Source: Nautilus pompilius (taxonomy: Eukaryota; Mollusca; Cephalopoda; Nautilida; Nautilidae). From it: DNA of 64,000 nt. The position numbers and the translations under genes were made by a program. Below are positions 49,838 to 60,500 of this stretch, one piece after another. The notes beneath the pieces were generated by a model. It worked only from the letters and a program-made list of their open reading frames with translations, had not been told where the DNA came from and ran no database searches. Location of the stretch: contig JACATO010000922.1 of assembly GCA_018389105.1 (NCBI GenBank), positions 1 to 64,000 on the forward strand. Reading direction: 5' to 3'. Positions within the stretch are counted from its first letter, which is position 1. Each line of letters opens with the position of its first letter.

Positions 49838-50100
49838 CTTTTTTGTCTATCATTTGATTCCAAGTTTTATATCTCAAGTAATGTTCATAGCATGCTTGAT
49901 CAACTTTTTAAAGATGCTCTTAGCCTTGTTTCGATTAGTTATCTAGATTTTATCTTAAACCTAGTCTTGTTCCTGAACTACAGTTATAATCCGCTTTTAA
50001 GTATTGCTTGCCTGGATACTTTCCCCAACGAAATCCAGGTGATTTCTTTAAACTAGTTTGTATATCTCTGCAAACTTTTCCGCAGGTATCACTGCTGTTA
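49838..50100 (-). pseudogene. phospholipase A2-like virion protein fragment
   Basis: On the minus strand, CGKVCRDIQTSLKKSPGFRW runs into GKQYLKADYNCSSGTRL, then KVDQACYEHYLRYKTW and KKAD. The arrangement (a glycine-rich calcium-loop region, then a conserved D-x-x-C-x-x-H helix) fits the phospholipase A2-like domain found in parvovirus and adintovirus virion proteins. The residue after the active-site histidine, normally aspartate, is tyrosine, and several stops interrupt the frame. In such viruses the domain helps virions leave endosomes. This copy is inactive. The match is short but in the expected genomic company. Confidence 0.5.
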
Positions 50101-50287
50101 TTTGAAAAAAATATTCTGATTTTACAACTCCATACTTAACAAGTTTTTTTTTTTTTTCAGTTATTCTTCAGTAATAACTGAGTTTACATCTTTTATATCT
50201 ATTCTCTTTTTAAATTTTACGTAATATGTTTTCCATTTTTTAAAAATAAAAATGTCAATAAAAGACTAATAATTTAGTTAGACTATA

Positions 50288-50453
50288 GCCAGTAGAGAAT
50301 ACGAATACGAATCTGAACTTTCTGAGAAAGAAGATGATTTAGAAGGTTTTATAGTTGAAGATGGTACATCTGAGTCTGGAGACTATAAACATTCTCTGGT
50401 GTATCTGACAGTCATGAGTTTACAGAAGGATATAAAAAGGGAGGATGAAAGTT
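50288..50453 (+). pseudogene. acidic ORF fragment of unknown function
   Basis: An uninterrupted run of about 54 codons, rich in Glu, Asp and Ser (YESELSEKEDDLEGFIVEDG and onward), ends at the TAA near 50451. It lacks a clear start codon. Nothing is recognised beyond its acidic character. Its place between the PLA2-like and ATPase segments suggests a small viral gene. Confidence 0.35.
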
Positions 50454-50535
50454 AACCATTTAATTTTTTTATAAATGAATGAATTTAATACTTAATGGGA
50501 AAATAAATAAAACTACTATAGATTTTTTGGTATTA

Positions 50536-51270
50536 CATAGAAGCATGCGTGGATTGGTTATAGGAAAAAGTGTTTATGGCAAAACCGTTCTGTTTATAAC
50601 CATGTGTTATTAGATCTTGATTTTTTTTAGACTATTCTATATTATGTTTTTTTGGAAATCTTTGCCTCAGCTTGGATATCAAATGATAAAGTGTGGGTTA
50701 ATAATAATAACAATAAATAATTAATATTTTTACAAAAGAAATGCATTAAAAAGTGAAAATCTAGAGTTACAAATATTTATGAAATATATGAGCTGGATTT
50801 TAAAAAAAACAAACAAACAAGAAATAAGTCTGGAATTATATGAAGATCTATTTCATATTCCCAAGCCAAAAGAGACTGATTTGTATTTTACAAACGTATT
50901 TATTTTCATGACCTATTGTGTGATAAAAATGAAACAAGTCTGGAGTGATTTTATTCTAGAGGTCGAGCTTTTTATATTTCTCATAAATATCACAAACTTC
51001 CCAGATAAATCTTCGGAAAGTGATTCAAAACGTTATTATATATATATATATATATATTTCCAATATCTAAAAATATTTTCAACGCATTTGAGATTACTTG
51101 ATTAATGAAGATATAAGTTTTTGTGAATTCAAATAATTTATAAAATAAAAAAAAATCAGACTATGCATTTGCAGCTGTAGATAAACTATGTGATGAATAT
51201 AATGGAAAATATCGTTCAAAGTTTGATAAATTTTATTATCCCACAAAGATTCAGTGGGAAGCTTAAACAA
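50536..51270 (+). pseudogene. genome-packaging ATPase (FtsK/HerA type) pseudogene
   Basis: The plus strand begins with LVIGKSVYGKTVLFITM, which holds a good Walker A motif, G-x4-GKT (50563-50586). KSLPQLGYQMIKCG follows after a frameshift. A Walker B-like IYFHDLLCDKNETSLE is near 50896-50943, then YSRGRAFYISHKYHKLPR in another frame (about 50950-51005). DYAFAAVDKLCDEYNGKYRS (51154-51213) ends the protein. Order and spacing match the packaging ATPase of Polintons and adintoviruses, which pumps DNA into capsids. At least four frameshifts or stops make it inactive. The ORF at 50779-51105 lies mostly in a neighbouring frame. Confidence 0.65.
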
Positions 51271-52135
51271 GAGATTTTTATATATATTAAGTGTAATAGA
51301 TAAAATAAAAAAAGAAAAGAGATTTAAAAATGAAAGATTTGATTTTATATAAAAAGATATTAAAAATAATTTATTATTATAAAAAGGTGAGTAAGAATTT
51401 ATAACAAATGCACTAAATTACTTCAGCCGATTGTAAATACAAACAAGCGGCTGCCAGCTCCTAATTCTCAATGTCTAAAAGTGATATATTTAAAACCTGA
51501 AAAATTAATACCAATAAAAATATCTCTTGTAGTGTCTATGGAATTGTTATATTTGCCTGTTCTATCCATAATGTCTTCAGTTCCTTCATCTTTAAAAGCT
51601 AATATAAGTCTTTAAAAATAAAACTAGATGCAGAGGCTACAGTTTGTTTGGCTTCTACTGCATGCATTTGCTTTTGAATACTTAGAATCTAACAAGTATT
51701 CAATTAGATTATCTATCATGAAAGTAATTCCTAATAAGCGTAATATTAATGATGATTATAAAATTGACACTACATCTGGTTTATAGAAACTTTTCAAAAA
51801 AGTTTGAATCAAATACGAATAGGAAAAATATTCCAGAACATCTGGTGTATTAAATGGAAAATATTGACATCGTAGACGATTTGGGTTTTGACAATTATGC
51901 ATAAATACGGTTTTCTTGAGTTCTGATTCATCACTGAGGAAAATATTAATAATCCTAGTTCAAGAATTAATATTAAAATTCATTCAAGGTGTGCATTTAT
52001 TTTTACATAAAGTTTGGTTATTTTTTGAAGTATTAATACTTCTAAAAACTGATAATACGAATTAGGTTGTATCATAATGAAAGTTTGACAATTAAACGCA
52101 TTTTTCATGCTTTTAGCCAAATTGAATATATTTTA
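51271..52135 (+). other. decayed viral sequence, gene not identified
   Basis: AT-rich stretch between the ATPase and the capsid-like segment. One run of about 55 residues from 51421 (QPIVNTNKRLPAPNSQ and onward) may be the start of a structural gene; no family is recognised. The first half of the capsid gene is probably here, too decayed to follow. Confidence 0.3.
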
Positions 52136-52640
52136 GTGGTAAAGAAATTAAAGTTATATTTTATTTGGGTCATGGAAGAACTATGAAAGAATTGATGACT
52201 TATCCAGATGGTTTTAGTAAGTCCCGAGGATTAAACCAATATTGGCATAAACATATCAGTAAAACAACTGCGATTTCTAATATAGGATTTAAAGCAAGGC
52301 ATAATTACATAATATAAAAATCTATATGGTGGAAAGAGAGATAATTATGCAATTTTATGCCAGACAGAATTACATTAGGGAAGCATAGTTTCCTGAAGAT
52401 GGATAGCATTGTATATTTCTGATAACCATAAATAAAATTTGTTGAGATGCTACTTGAAGGCAAAATGATATATAATACTGGTTATGCTAATAGACATTGT
52501 AATTTGATTGCGGTTCCAGGGAGTACTAATTTTGATTATAGATTTATTATTACTGAAGGAACAGAAAAGTTTATTATTTTAGGATTTCAAATCAATGAAA
52601 ATAATAACCAAAAGAGCAAACCTTTCTATATTTAATAACT
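52136..52640 (+). pseudogene. capsid-like protein fragment
   Basis: Two plus-strand runs. The first (52136-52317) reads SGKEIKVIFYLGHGRTMK, with RGLNQYWHK and then TTAISNIGFKARHNYI before a TAA. The second (52447-52635) contains NTGYANRHCNLIAVPGSTNF and KFIILGFQINENNNQKSK. These resemble a family of uncharacterised invertebrate proteins that I associate with double-jelly-roll capsid genes of Polinton/adintovirus-like elements. The link to capsid is from memory and partly from position after the ATPase. About 40 codons between the runs are garbled. The gene is dead. Confidence 0.45.
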
Positions 52641-53640
52641 GTTCATAACTTAAAGTTATAGAAGAATTTTGTGTTGTTTTTCTGGTAAAATAATGGAAAT
52701 AAAAATAATACTTTTTACAAAAATAAAATCAGGAATGTCAAGAGTTAATAATAAAATATATATACTTGCTAAAATAATTTGATGCGTTGTGACATTTATG
52801 GTCACAATTATCAACTAGTGCATTTGAGATCATATATCATCTATAATAACTATATTATTAAACAAAGTGAAAACACAGAAATCGCATAAAATTAACTGAA
52901 AATTAAATAAACTAATTTGCACAACGGAATAAACAATTTCATGTGATTGTGATTCGCTAACTAAAGAACCAGAAGAATTATTTAAAGAAAGCTGACCACT
53001 GAATCATTAAAAATTTTGTCTAATTTTAAATAAGTTTTTTTTCAGTCAAAAAATAATTGATAAATATATATTCGAACTTTTTAAAACGAAATGGCTCATA
53101 TTTAATAAATTAAATTTTTTATTCAGATAATCATAAAATTATAAATACTAATAATCCCATTAATTCTAGTGAAGAAGTTAACAAAATAAATGTAGATAAC
53201 TTAGTACAAGAAATAAATACATTTTGAATATAATGGGAATCTGGCATAATCATGTTATTCATTTAAAGCTTTTCATGAAAAATATAATCAGATTTTTAAT
53301 GCTGGAGTCGGGAGTATTTAATGAATTAAGTCCAACTTTATGGAGTTGATGTTATATATATAATAAGATAAGTTATTATAGTGATATTACATATTTAATG
53401 CTGAATTTAAACATCGGGGGAAAAAATAGAATTATAAATATTGTAAATCCAACCAATGATAATAATACTGCAAATAGAATATGTTGATGAATAAAAATTA
53501 AAAGATATTGTACATTCATTTACTGCTTGGGATAGTGAAACAAAACTACGGTATATCTCCTAAGATTGCGTTAGTCTACTTACTCACTGGCTACAGTGAA
53601 GATACACTAAGTGGCACACAAAGTGACGATGAAGTACCCT
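52641..53640. other. decayed AT-rich viral tail, no gene identified
   Basis: The composition continues as in the viral block, but no run longer than about 35 codons looks protein-like. Composition returns to normal around 53550-53700. Confidence 0.35.
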
Positions 53641-54073
53641 TATTTTAAATGATAAGGACAATAACCATTGGCGGAATGGAGGTTCGAGAGGGTGATGCAG
53701 AAGCGGACTACGTGATTAAAATTAACGAGTAGGCAATTAAAATTAAGAGGTATCCCACTAAGTATTTTAAATAGGGAAAGTGCAAGTCTTTTACAGAGCA
53801 AGGTGGCACGGAAGCTGTGCGTCACGTCCAGCGCGTAGGGATTTTCGTGTCTGGACAGTTAATCTCGAGTTGGAAACAGACAGTCGGAGTTGTGTGGCCG
53901 TCGGTGAAGTGAACGGGCGAGTGGAGCCGGCGACCGGCACTCGTAAAAGTGACGTTCTGAAGCGATGGAGAAACCCGTCAGGGCAGAAAATTTCCATGCA
54001 TAAAGCCACGAGACTGAAAGTACAGCGGAAATTATAGACCATAAAACGAAACGAGTTTTAAAAGAAAAGAAGG
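53641..54073. other. CpG-containing unassigned sequence
   Basis: GC-richer stretch with overlapping ORFs on both strands (53780-54037 plus, 53791-54042 minus). No domain and no reason to prefer one. Confidence 0.3.
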
Positions 54074-54075
54074 GG

Positions 54076-54160
<85 letters not shown>
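54074..54160. repeat. (GA)n microsatellite
   Basis: GAAA units passing into about 75 bp of GA repeat. Confidence 0.95.
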
Positions 54161-54163
<3 letters not shown>

Positions 54164-56737
54164 ATGCAGCTGCCAGAAGACGGTAAAAGCGAGAATACGC
54201 CAAGATGGGGATGATGACGGTCAGTCGAAGTCACCTGCTGCTTCGTAGAGAAGAAACCGGGGGGCCCCAACTCTTCTGGTATTCTCTACTGTTTGAAACG
54301 AAAGCCTGGCTCGTTTCCATTCTATAACTGAAAAAAAATAAAGATCAAACCAAAGTTGTCAATTATCGATCCGATCGATTAGCTTAACCACCTGTGTACA
54401 AAAAAGGTATGGAAATTTGTTTGAGGTAGGTTAATGTCAGGGGGACATTTCGCTGGGCAGTGAAATGGCAGGTTTCTGTCTGAGAGGATTGAGGATTAAC
54501 AGCGATTTTTAAATCGGGAAATCAAAAGTATCTTCTCGAGCCAACAAGTTTTTGGCAGTTGCCAAGAAATGGAAGTCGGCTTCAGTAATTGGGAGGGATA
54601 CAAAACATACAAGCATATTCAACAGTTTCTCCATTAATTAGCGGCAAGCGGTGTCTTGTAAGCCCTTCATTAGGGAACAGTGTTTGGCTCTAGTGTTGAT
54701 ATTAGTGACTAGCGTCACAGATGAAACTCTTAGAAGACTGAAGGCATCTCTTAATGCTTATGATCCATTGGTGCAGCACAAAAGATCAATTAGTGTATGC
54801 GAGACTGCAAAATAAACTGGTCGCAGCAATTAGATGGACAGCATACCGGTGCACCCATATCAAGGAAGATGTATCGGATATGCTTAGTTTGTTCACCAAG
54901 AAAAGACGCCAAGAGTTTGTGCCTATCGCCTACTTCGATGACCCACGCGATAAATAAACACTTCAGTCGCTGAAAACAAAACTTTTTTTAAGAATACAAG
55001 CAGAAGCAAAGCAAAAGACTTGTCATGGTTAGAAAACAGAAACTTCGCAAGGCGTTTGTGTCGAAACTTTCAAGATCGGTTTGCCCTGCCAAGTTTCCAG
55101 GGTTGGCCAACCGCTGCGAAGACAAACTTTCTCTGTTCTTTCGTAAGTAGCGCAGCTCGAGGCACGAGTCATCGCGGACAGATTTGTGAATAAATAACCA
55201 AATTTATAGCAAACCAGTAGCGAAGAATACCTTTATGTTTTATGACAGCTCAACGGACCAGAAAGAAACATCTGTAAGTCATAACAACAATTATATAAAT
55301 CAAATATAAATGATGCACACACACCATTAAATTTAAGAGCACTTTGGAGATTTTCATTCATGGTACAAAATTATACAAATGTACCTGACAGAAATAATTG
55401 GGTATGGGAGAGATGGATGCATATGTACGATGTTCCAGCAGTTAGAGAAGTAACACAAAGTAATTCCTCCAGCTAGCATATACAGTAATTACGAAGCAGA
55501 ATCTGAAGCTCTTAAAGTAGAATCTGACCCGTAACAGAAGGGCGACTTTCTTTCAGAAGGTTTTTCAGTGCTGGATTTTTTTGTCAAATTCGAAACCTAG
55601 AATCACCAACAACGAAGTAAGCCCCGTGTGCTGTACGGGAAACGTTATCCAGTAGATTCCTGTAGGCTGCAATGTTATCGTAAAAGACAAAGCACATTAT
55701 CTAGCAGAACAAGGTTGCCAAACTTATGCGTTTCTAATAGTTGAAGTCATGGCCATCGGTGAACTGATTTATCCCTCACATTCTCATCAAGCAAAGGGTA
55801 TATTCTAGTAATACGTTAAGCATAAAGGATCGTTACTCGGGGCTGATCGACAAGGTCTGCCTGAGATTTTTTTATTCGAATTTTTTCTGTAACCCCTCCA
55901 CCACCTCCAATTATTTATTTTCGTGAAAACCTTTTGTTTTTTTTTTCTTACATTTGTAGTTAAAAATTGCTGCTCTGTTTTTTAATGTACAGCGATCTCG
56001 CTGTGACGAGAACCTATGATTATAACGTCGGTGCTCGCTTACAGTGCTAATATGAAACGACTTTTATCTGAACGATTATTTACGAGGACGGTATTTAGAT
56101 ATATCCTCACCGCTGAGGTTCATAAACAGACTGCTGGATCAGCCGACGTCATACCAACAGCGGTAAGGGCAAGGCGGCTTGAAACTGAAGATAATTTCCC
56201 ATTTGTATGCCAGAGTTGTCATAGCCGATTTGGCATTCATTCGATGTCGTTTTCCACCCGCATAAAGCGATCTTCTCCTCAGTAGCTCCGTGAAGTACAG
56301 CCGAACAAGCCGGAAAGCGTATCTTTCTCATAAATAAATTAATTTTACGTAAAAAAAATATGTATCGACTATCATTCATTATTCTGACAAATATAACTAA
56401 CTCCCGATTCTCAAAAAGTCCATTATACTGAATACCCATTAGATCCTATGAGGGAAACATATTTAATGAATTATCCTAACTGCCTTTGTTGACATTTCTG
56501 TCAGCCTTACATTTAATTATGCATCTTTTCATTTCATTTTATTATAAAGACACTAATTTAGAATATTGTTCTATCTGTATAGTTTTATTTACCGTTTGTT
56601 TATACAGTGTGTTATAATAATTTGATAAAACTATTTTGGATTCTTAACGACGTGTGTCTTTAGCGATGCACGGAATATTGGCTTTTACCGTTTTTTTCTA
56701 AATCATTGACAAAATGAGGTTTCAGCTGTGTCTAGAT
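54161..56737. other. unassigned sequence, no gene recognised
   Basis: No family recognised. The ORF at 54754-54957 (67 codons) is non-repetitive and slightly charged but has no known motif. The last 8 bp (56730-56737, GTCTAGAT) are the left target duplication of the next hAT element. Confidence 0.35.
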
Positions 56738-57387
56738 CAGGGTTTCTCAAACTGTGGATCGCGACCCCCTAAGAGGGTCGCGGAGAATTCTCTATATCAG
56801 TGCTACTCAAAGTGTGGTACGCGAGCCATCGACTGCCGGTAGGCGGCATGTTTCCAGAAACGAAGGAAACAATAGTATAAACAGCTTCTGGCCTCCTGCT
56901 GTTGCCGAGTATTGTCCAGGTGGAAAAATAGCAGGAAGTCGTTGGGGTTGATTACGCCAGGGCGAGTTAGCCCGGAGGGACTGTGACGCAATCGAGAGTG
57001 TCCCGCTGTGGGAGACGAAAGAGAGCCACCTGGTGGCTACAAAGGCATACGAGTATTTATTTAGGCATCAAAACTGGATGGGACGTAAAATATCGAGCCT
57101 CTTCGCGTTCGAGGGACGAATCATACGGATATCTGCTTGGGACCCCATCTGAACCCACTGATCTGAGAATGTAAATACTAATAATTTTAATCTTCCAATT
57201 TTTATCCTGTTTGTAATTTAATTTTCTCAATGTTATATTATCTTCTCACCCTAACATTACTTACCCTATTAATCAATGTTCTCCCGAGCATTTCCACTGC
57301 ATTTATTCGGCTTTCATCCTAAGATAAATTAGGTATATACCAGGGGTTATGGAATTTACATTCATTATTTTTATCTCTAATTTACAA

Positions 57388-57890
57388 ATGGCGAAACGAG
57401 GCCCAATGGACTTGTTTATCAAGCCAAGACATGTGGTTGCTGAACGCACAAGTGATTCTCGATCAGATGACGGCGATGTAAATGAAACAGAAATATGACT
57501 CCTCGTACGTTCAATTCGGTTTTGAGGCAGCGAATGATGGGGGGGGGAGTCCCAAAACCGCAGTGTGTTATTTGTGGAGATGTGTTGGCTAACGACTTAA
57601 TGAAGCCCTCAAACCTCAAGAGGCATTTAAAACATAAAGAAATGAGTTCAGGGTCGAAAGAGTTTTTTGGAAGAAAGCATGTTGATTTAAAAGGCCTCAG
57701 AAACAGATCTTTTAAGTGTTAAACGTAAACACTTGTGCTTTGTGGACTTCTTATAAAGTAGCCCTCCGAGTTGCTAAGGCTAAAAAGCCATATACAATCG
57801 GTGAGAATCGTCCCCATGGCTTAGCACTTTTTTCGCCCATCGTTTCTGAGTATCTTGCGCCCACAGTTAACTGATATTTCGTAGATCTAA
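57388..57890 (+). pseudogene. hAT BED-finger fragment (separate amino-terminal module)
   Basis: Begins with MAKRGPMDLFIKPRHV (57388) and continues in another frame with a BED-type zinc finger: QCVICGDVLANDLMKPSNLK, then RHLKH, giving C-x2-C and H-x3-H ligands (about 57560-57637). EFFGRKHVDLKG follows. In a third frame VALRVAKAKKPYTIGENR (57760-57813) appears. The downstream transposase has its own equivalent of each block in the same order, so this is not its exon 1 in any simple way. It is the front end of a related but different hAT transposase, cut off before the catalytic domain. Confidence 0.65.
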
Positions 57891-58287
57891 CAAAAGTGAT
57901 TATGATTAAGCCAAAAACTACACGCACCGTGTATGCTTAAAATGTATTCACGCAACTCAATTTTGCAACCTCCTCAGTTTTCAGCTTGTAATAGTTGTGC
58001 TAGGTTGTGAGTTATATATCTGAATAATTATAATTATTATTGATTAATTATAGTATATGTGTATAATCATTATTTTCTCTATTACAGAAAACAATATACT
58101 TACATAACAGCATATAATATTTGTATATATATATAATATTAACGTATACTTTTGGTAAATTTAATTCATTTATTATATTCAATATGTCCATACATATGTG
58201 GCATACTGTTACTAATAGTAATTTGAGTTAAGATTTGTACAGTTATACTTCTTTTTTTATTTATAGGGAATCAAAAGGATCTTACTC

Positions 58288-60195
58288 ATAGATAAGTGGT
58301 TAAATCTGTCAAAGACCAAGACCGCAGATAATGCTGAAGCTACAGATATTGCAGTATCGGTATCATCCTGCAGTAACGCGCATTCAGAGAATGAGAAAAC
58401 TGCATACATTAAGCATTTGCAGACTAAAAAGAGGACATACACTGAAGCTTTTTTGCAATATGAATTTACCTTTAGTTCTATAAACAATGAACACCGACCC
58501 ATCTGCTTGATTTGTAATGACATTTTGGCCAGTGAAAGTCTGAAACCTGCAAAATTGAAAAGACATCTTATGCAAAGCATCCTTCCTGTATAAATAACCC
58601 TGTACAGTTTTTTGAGAGGCTATTGGAATCATCGGAAAAACAATCACTTGAAACTCATGTACTGGTTTTAAAAAAGTATTTAAGAGCGTCATATGAAGCC
58701 TCCTACTTAATCGCAAATACTAAGAAACCATATAAACATTGGTGAAGAACTTCTTTTACCAGCGGCAATTAGAATGAATGAAATTGTTTACAGTCAAAAA
58801 TCAGCTGACGAATTAAGAAAAATTCCACTGTCAAATGATACTGCGGAAAGACGAGTTTTGGAAATTAACAGTGACCAACTCGAGCAACTTATTGGAAGAA
58901 TTAAAGAAACTTCAAAATTTGCAATTCAACTGGATGAATCGACTGACATTACAAACTTGGCACAGCTATTGGCATATGTAAGGTGTAGTTACAATGACGG
59001 TGTTCATGAAGATTTACTTTTTTGTCGATTGTTAGATGGACGTACAACGGGGGAGGCTATTTTTCAGAAGGTGGACGATTTTTTAAAGGAATTAGGGCTA
59101 CATTGGAATAACTGTGTCGGAGTGCGTACCGACGGAGCAGCGGCAATGACAGAACAAATAGTTGGATTTCAAGTTAGAGTCATATCTGCAAGCAATACAC
59201 CTACTACTTTTACACATTGTATGATTCATCGAGAGGCATCAGCGGCCAAGAGAATTTCTTCAGATCTGAATGCGGTTGTACAAGACGCGGTTTAAGTTAT
59301 CAACTTCATTAAAAGCCGTGCACTTAATAACCGCCTCTTTGCAAATTTATGTAATGAAATGGCATCTGATTTTAACGCATTTTTACTGCATACAGAAGTG
59401 CGATGGCTGTCAAAGGGACAAGCTTTGAGACGGCTGTTGGTGTTGAAAAATGAAGTAAAACTATTTCTTTCGGAAAATAACTCAGATTTTGCCAATTTTT
59501 TTCATAATGAAAATTGGTTGTTGAAATTATGCTATTTGTCAGATTTGTTTGAAAAGCTCAACGAACTTAATGTTTCTCGCCAGGGAAAGAACACGAATAT
59601 TTTTACACTGAAATCTAGAATTGAGGCGTTCATAAAGAAACTAAACATGCAAACATAAAGTGAAAAATAATTCATTTGAAATGTTTTCATTTACAGAGGA
59701 TTTTATTGTCGATAATAAGTTGAGATTTGATCTGATTAAGCAGATCATAATTGATCATTTGGTATGCTTGGAAAAGAATTTCCAGAAATATTTCCTACCG
59801 GAATTAGACAATAATAAATTAGATTGGATCCAAGGCCCATTTATCTTGGAAACGGAAAAAGTGAGGTACCTCTCCCTGAGAGCTCAGGAAGAATTAGCTG
59901 AGCTTCCGTCTGAATCAAATCTGAAGCTTGGATTTTCAAGAAAAAGCCTTAACACCTTTTGGCCTGGTGTTAAAGTAGAATTCCCAATACTGTCAGATTT
60001 AGCAATGACAGCACTTCTGCCATTTGTTTCCACCTATTTGTGTGAATCAGCATCTTAAACACTGACAACAATTAAGACAAAATACCATTCAAGTCTGAAA
60101 AACATCGGAACTGCCTTGCGACCAGCTCTGACGAAAATTGAGCCACGATTTGAGTTATTTTGTGAAAATAAGCAGTCACACCCATCTCATTAAAA
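58288..60195 (+). pseudogene. hAT transposase pseudogene (ZBED5/SCAND3-like)
   Basis: The likely start codon is ATA (58288) in place of ATG, followed by DKWLNLSKTKTADNAE. A BED-type finger contains PICLICNDILASESLKPAKL and KRHL (58500-58570). A one-base loss near 58572 and a one-base gain near 58733 shift the frame. The body then reads openly from 58774. It contains QLDESTDITNL with the first catalytic aspartate (58926-58958), GVRTDGAAAMT with the second, and TEVRWLSKGQALRR. Stops fall at 59293-59295 and 60056-60058, with a frameshift near 59657. The dimerisation region TLTTIKTKYHSSLKN ends near 60195. Full family length is about 620 residues. It is the youngest-looking protein-coding relic besides copy B, with catalytic aspartates intact. 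Confidence 0.88.
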
Positions 60196-60405
60196 GAATT
60201 CTTATTGTTATTTTTTTGCTTTAATAAAAATGTTTCAATATTTACTTATTTCTATGTTTAGTTCCTGCCAAGCTACTACCTATGACCATTTATATACTGT
60301 ATTAGTATCAATTGTCTTTACAGCACAAGTGAAGGGTCGCGAATGGAAAAAGTTTGAGAAGACCTAGTCCAGATGATGGCGAACTACACTATATGTGGAA
60401 AATCT

Positions 60406-60407
<2 letters not shown>

Positions 60408-60498
<91 letters not shown>

Positions 60499-60500
60499 CT
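60408..60500. repeat. (CT)n microsatellite
   Basis: About 90 bp CT repeat with two TTCT interruptions, 42 bp right of the hAT element. Confidence 0.95.

Larger units (their letters stand above)
47003..53640. mobile_element. endogenous adintovirus/Polinton-like DNA virus, decayed
   Basis: The base composition drops sharply to a very AT-rich block compared with both flanks. Inside are decayed segments resembling, in coordinate order, a protein-primed family B DNA polymerase (+), an integrase (-), a PLA2-like virion protein (-), an acidic ORF (+), a genome-packaging ATPase (+) and a capsid-like protein (+). That combination is characteristic of adintoviruses and Polintons (Mavericks). All are full of stops and frameshifts. 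Terminal repeats were not found, and the 5' part of the polymerase is missing. The left limit coincides with the TTAT duplication of copy B; the right limit, around 53.55-53.70 kb, is set by composition only. Confidence 0.75.
56738..60366 (+). mobile_element. hAT transposon (ZBED5/SCAND3-like) with target duplication
   Basis: A 3.63-kb element. The left end reads CAGGGTTTCTCAAACT (56738), and the right end, read on the minus strand from 60366, TAGGTCTTCTCAAACT. Both are followed by a CGCGACCC motif. The flanking octamers GTCTAGAT (56730-56737) and GTCCAGAT (60367-60374) match at seven of eight positions. A second hAT-like terminus (CAGTGCTACTCAAAGTGTGG) starts 60 bp inside, at 56798, suggesting a nested insertion. 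The element carries a BED-finger fragment and a nearly complete transposase pseudogene. Confidence 0.88.

Noticed and set aside
56798..56830. A complete second hAT element starting at 56798
   Set aside because: A left terminus is visible, but I could not find a matching right terminus or target duplication, so only nesting is suggested.
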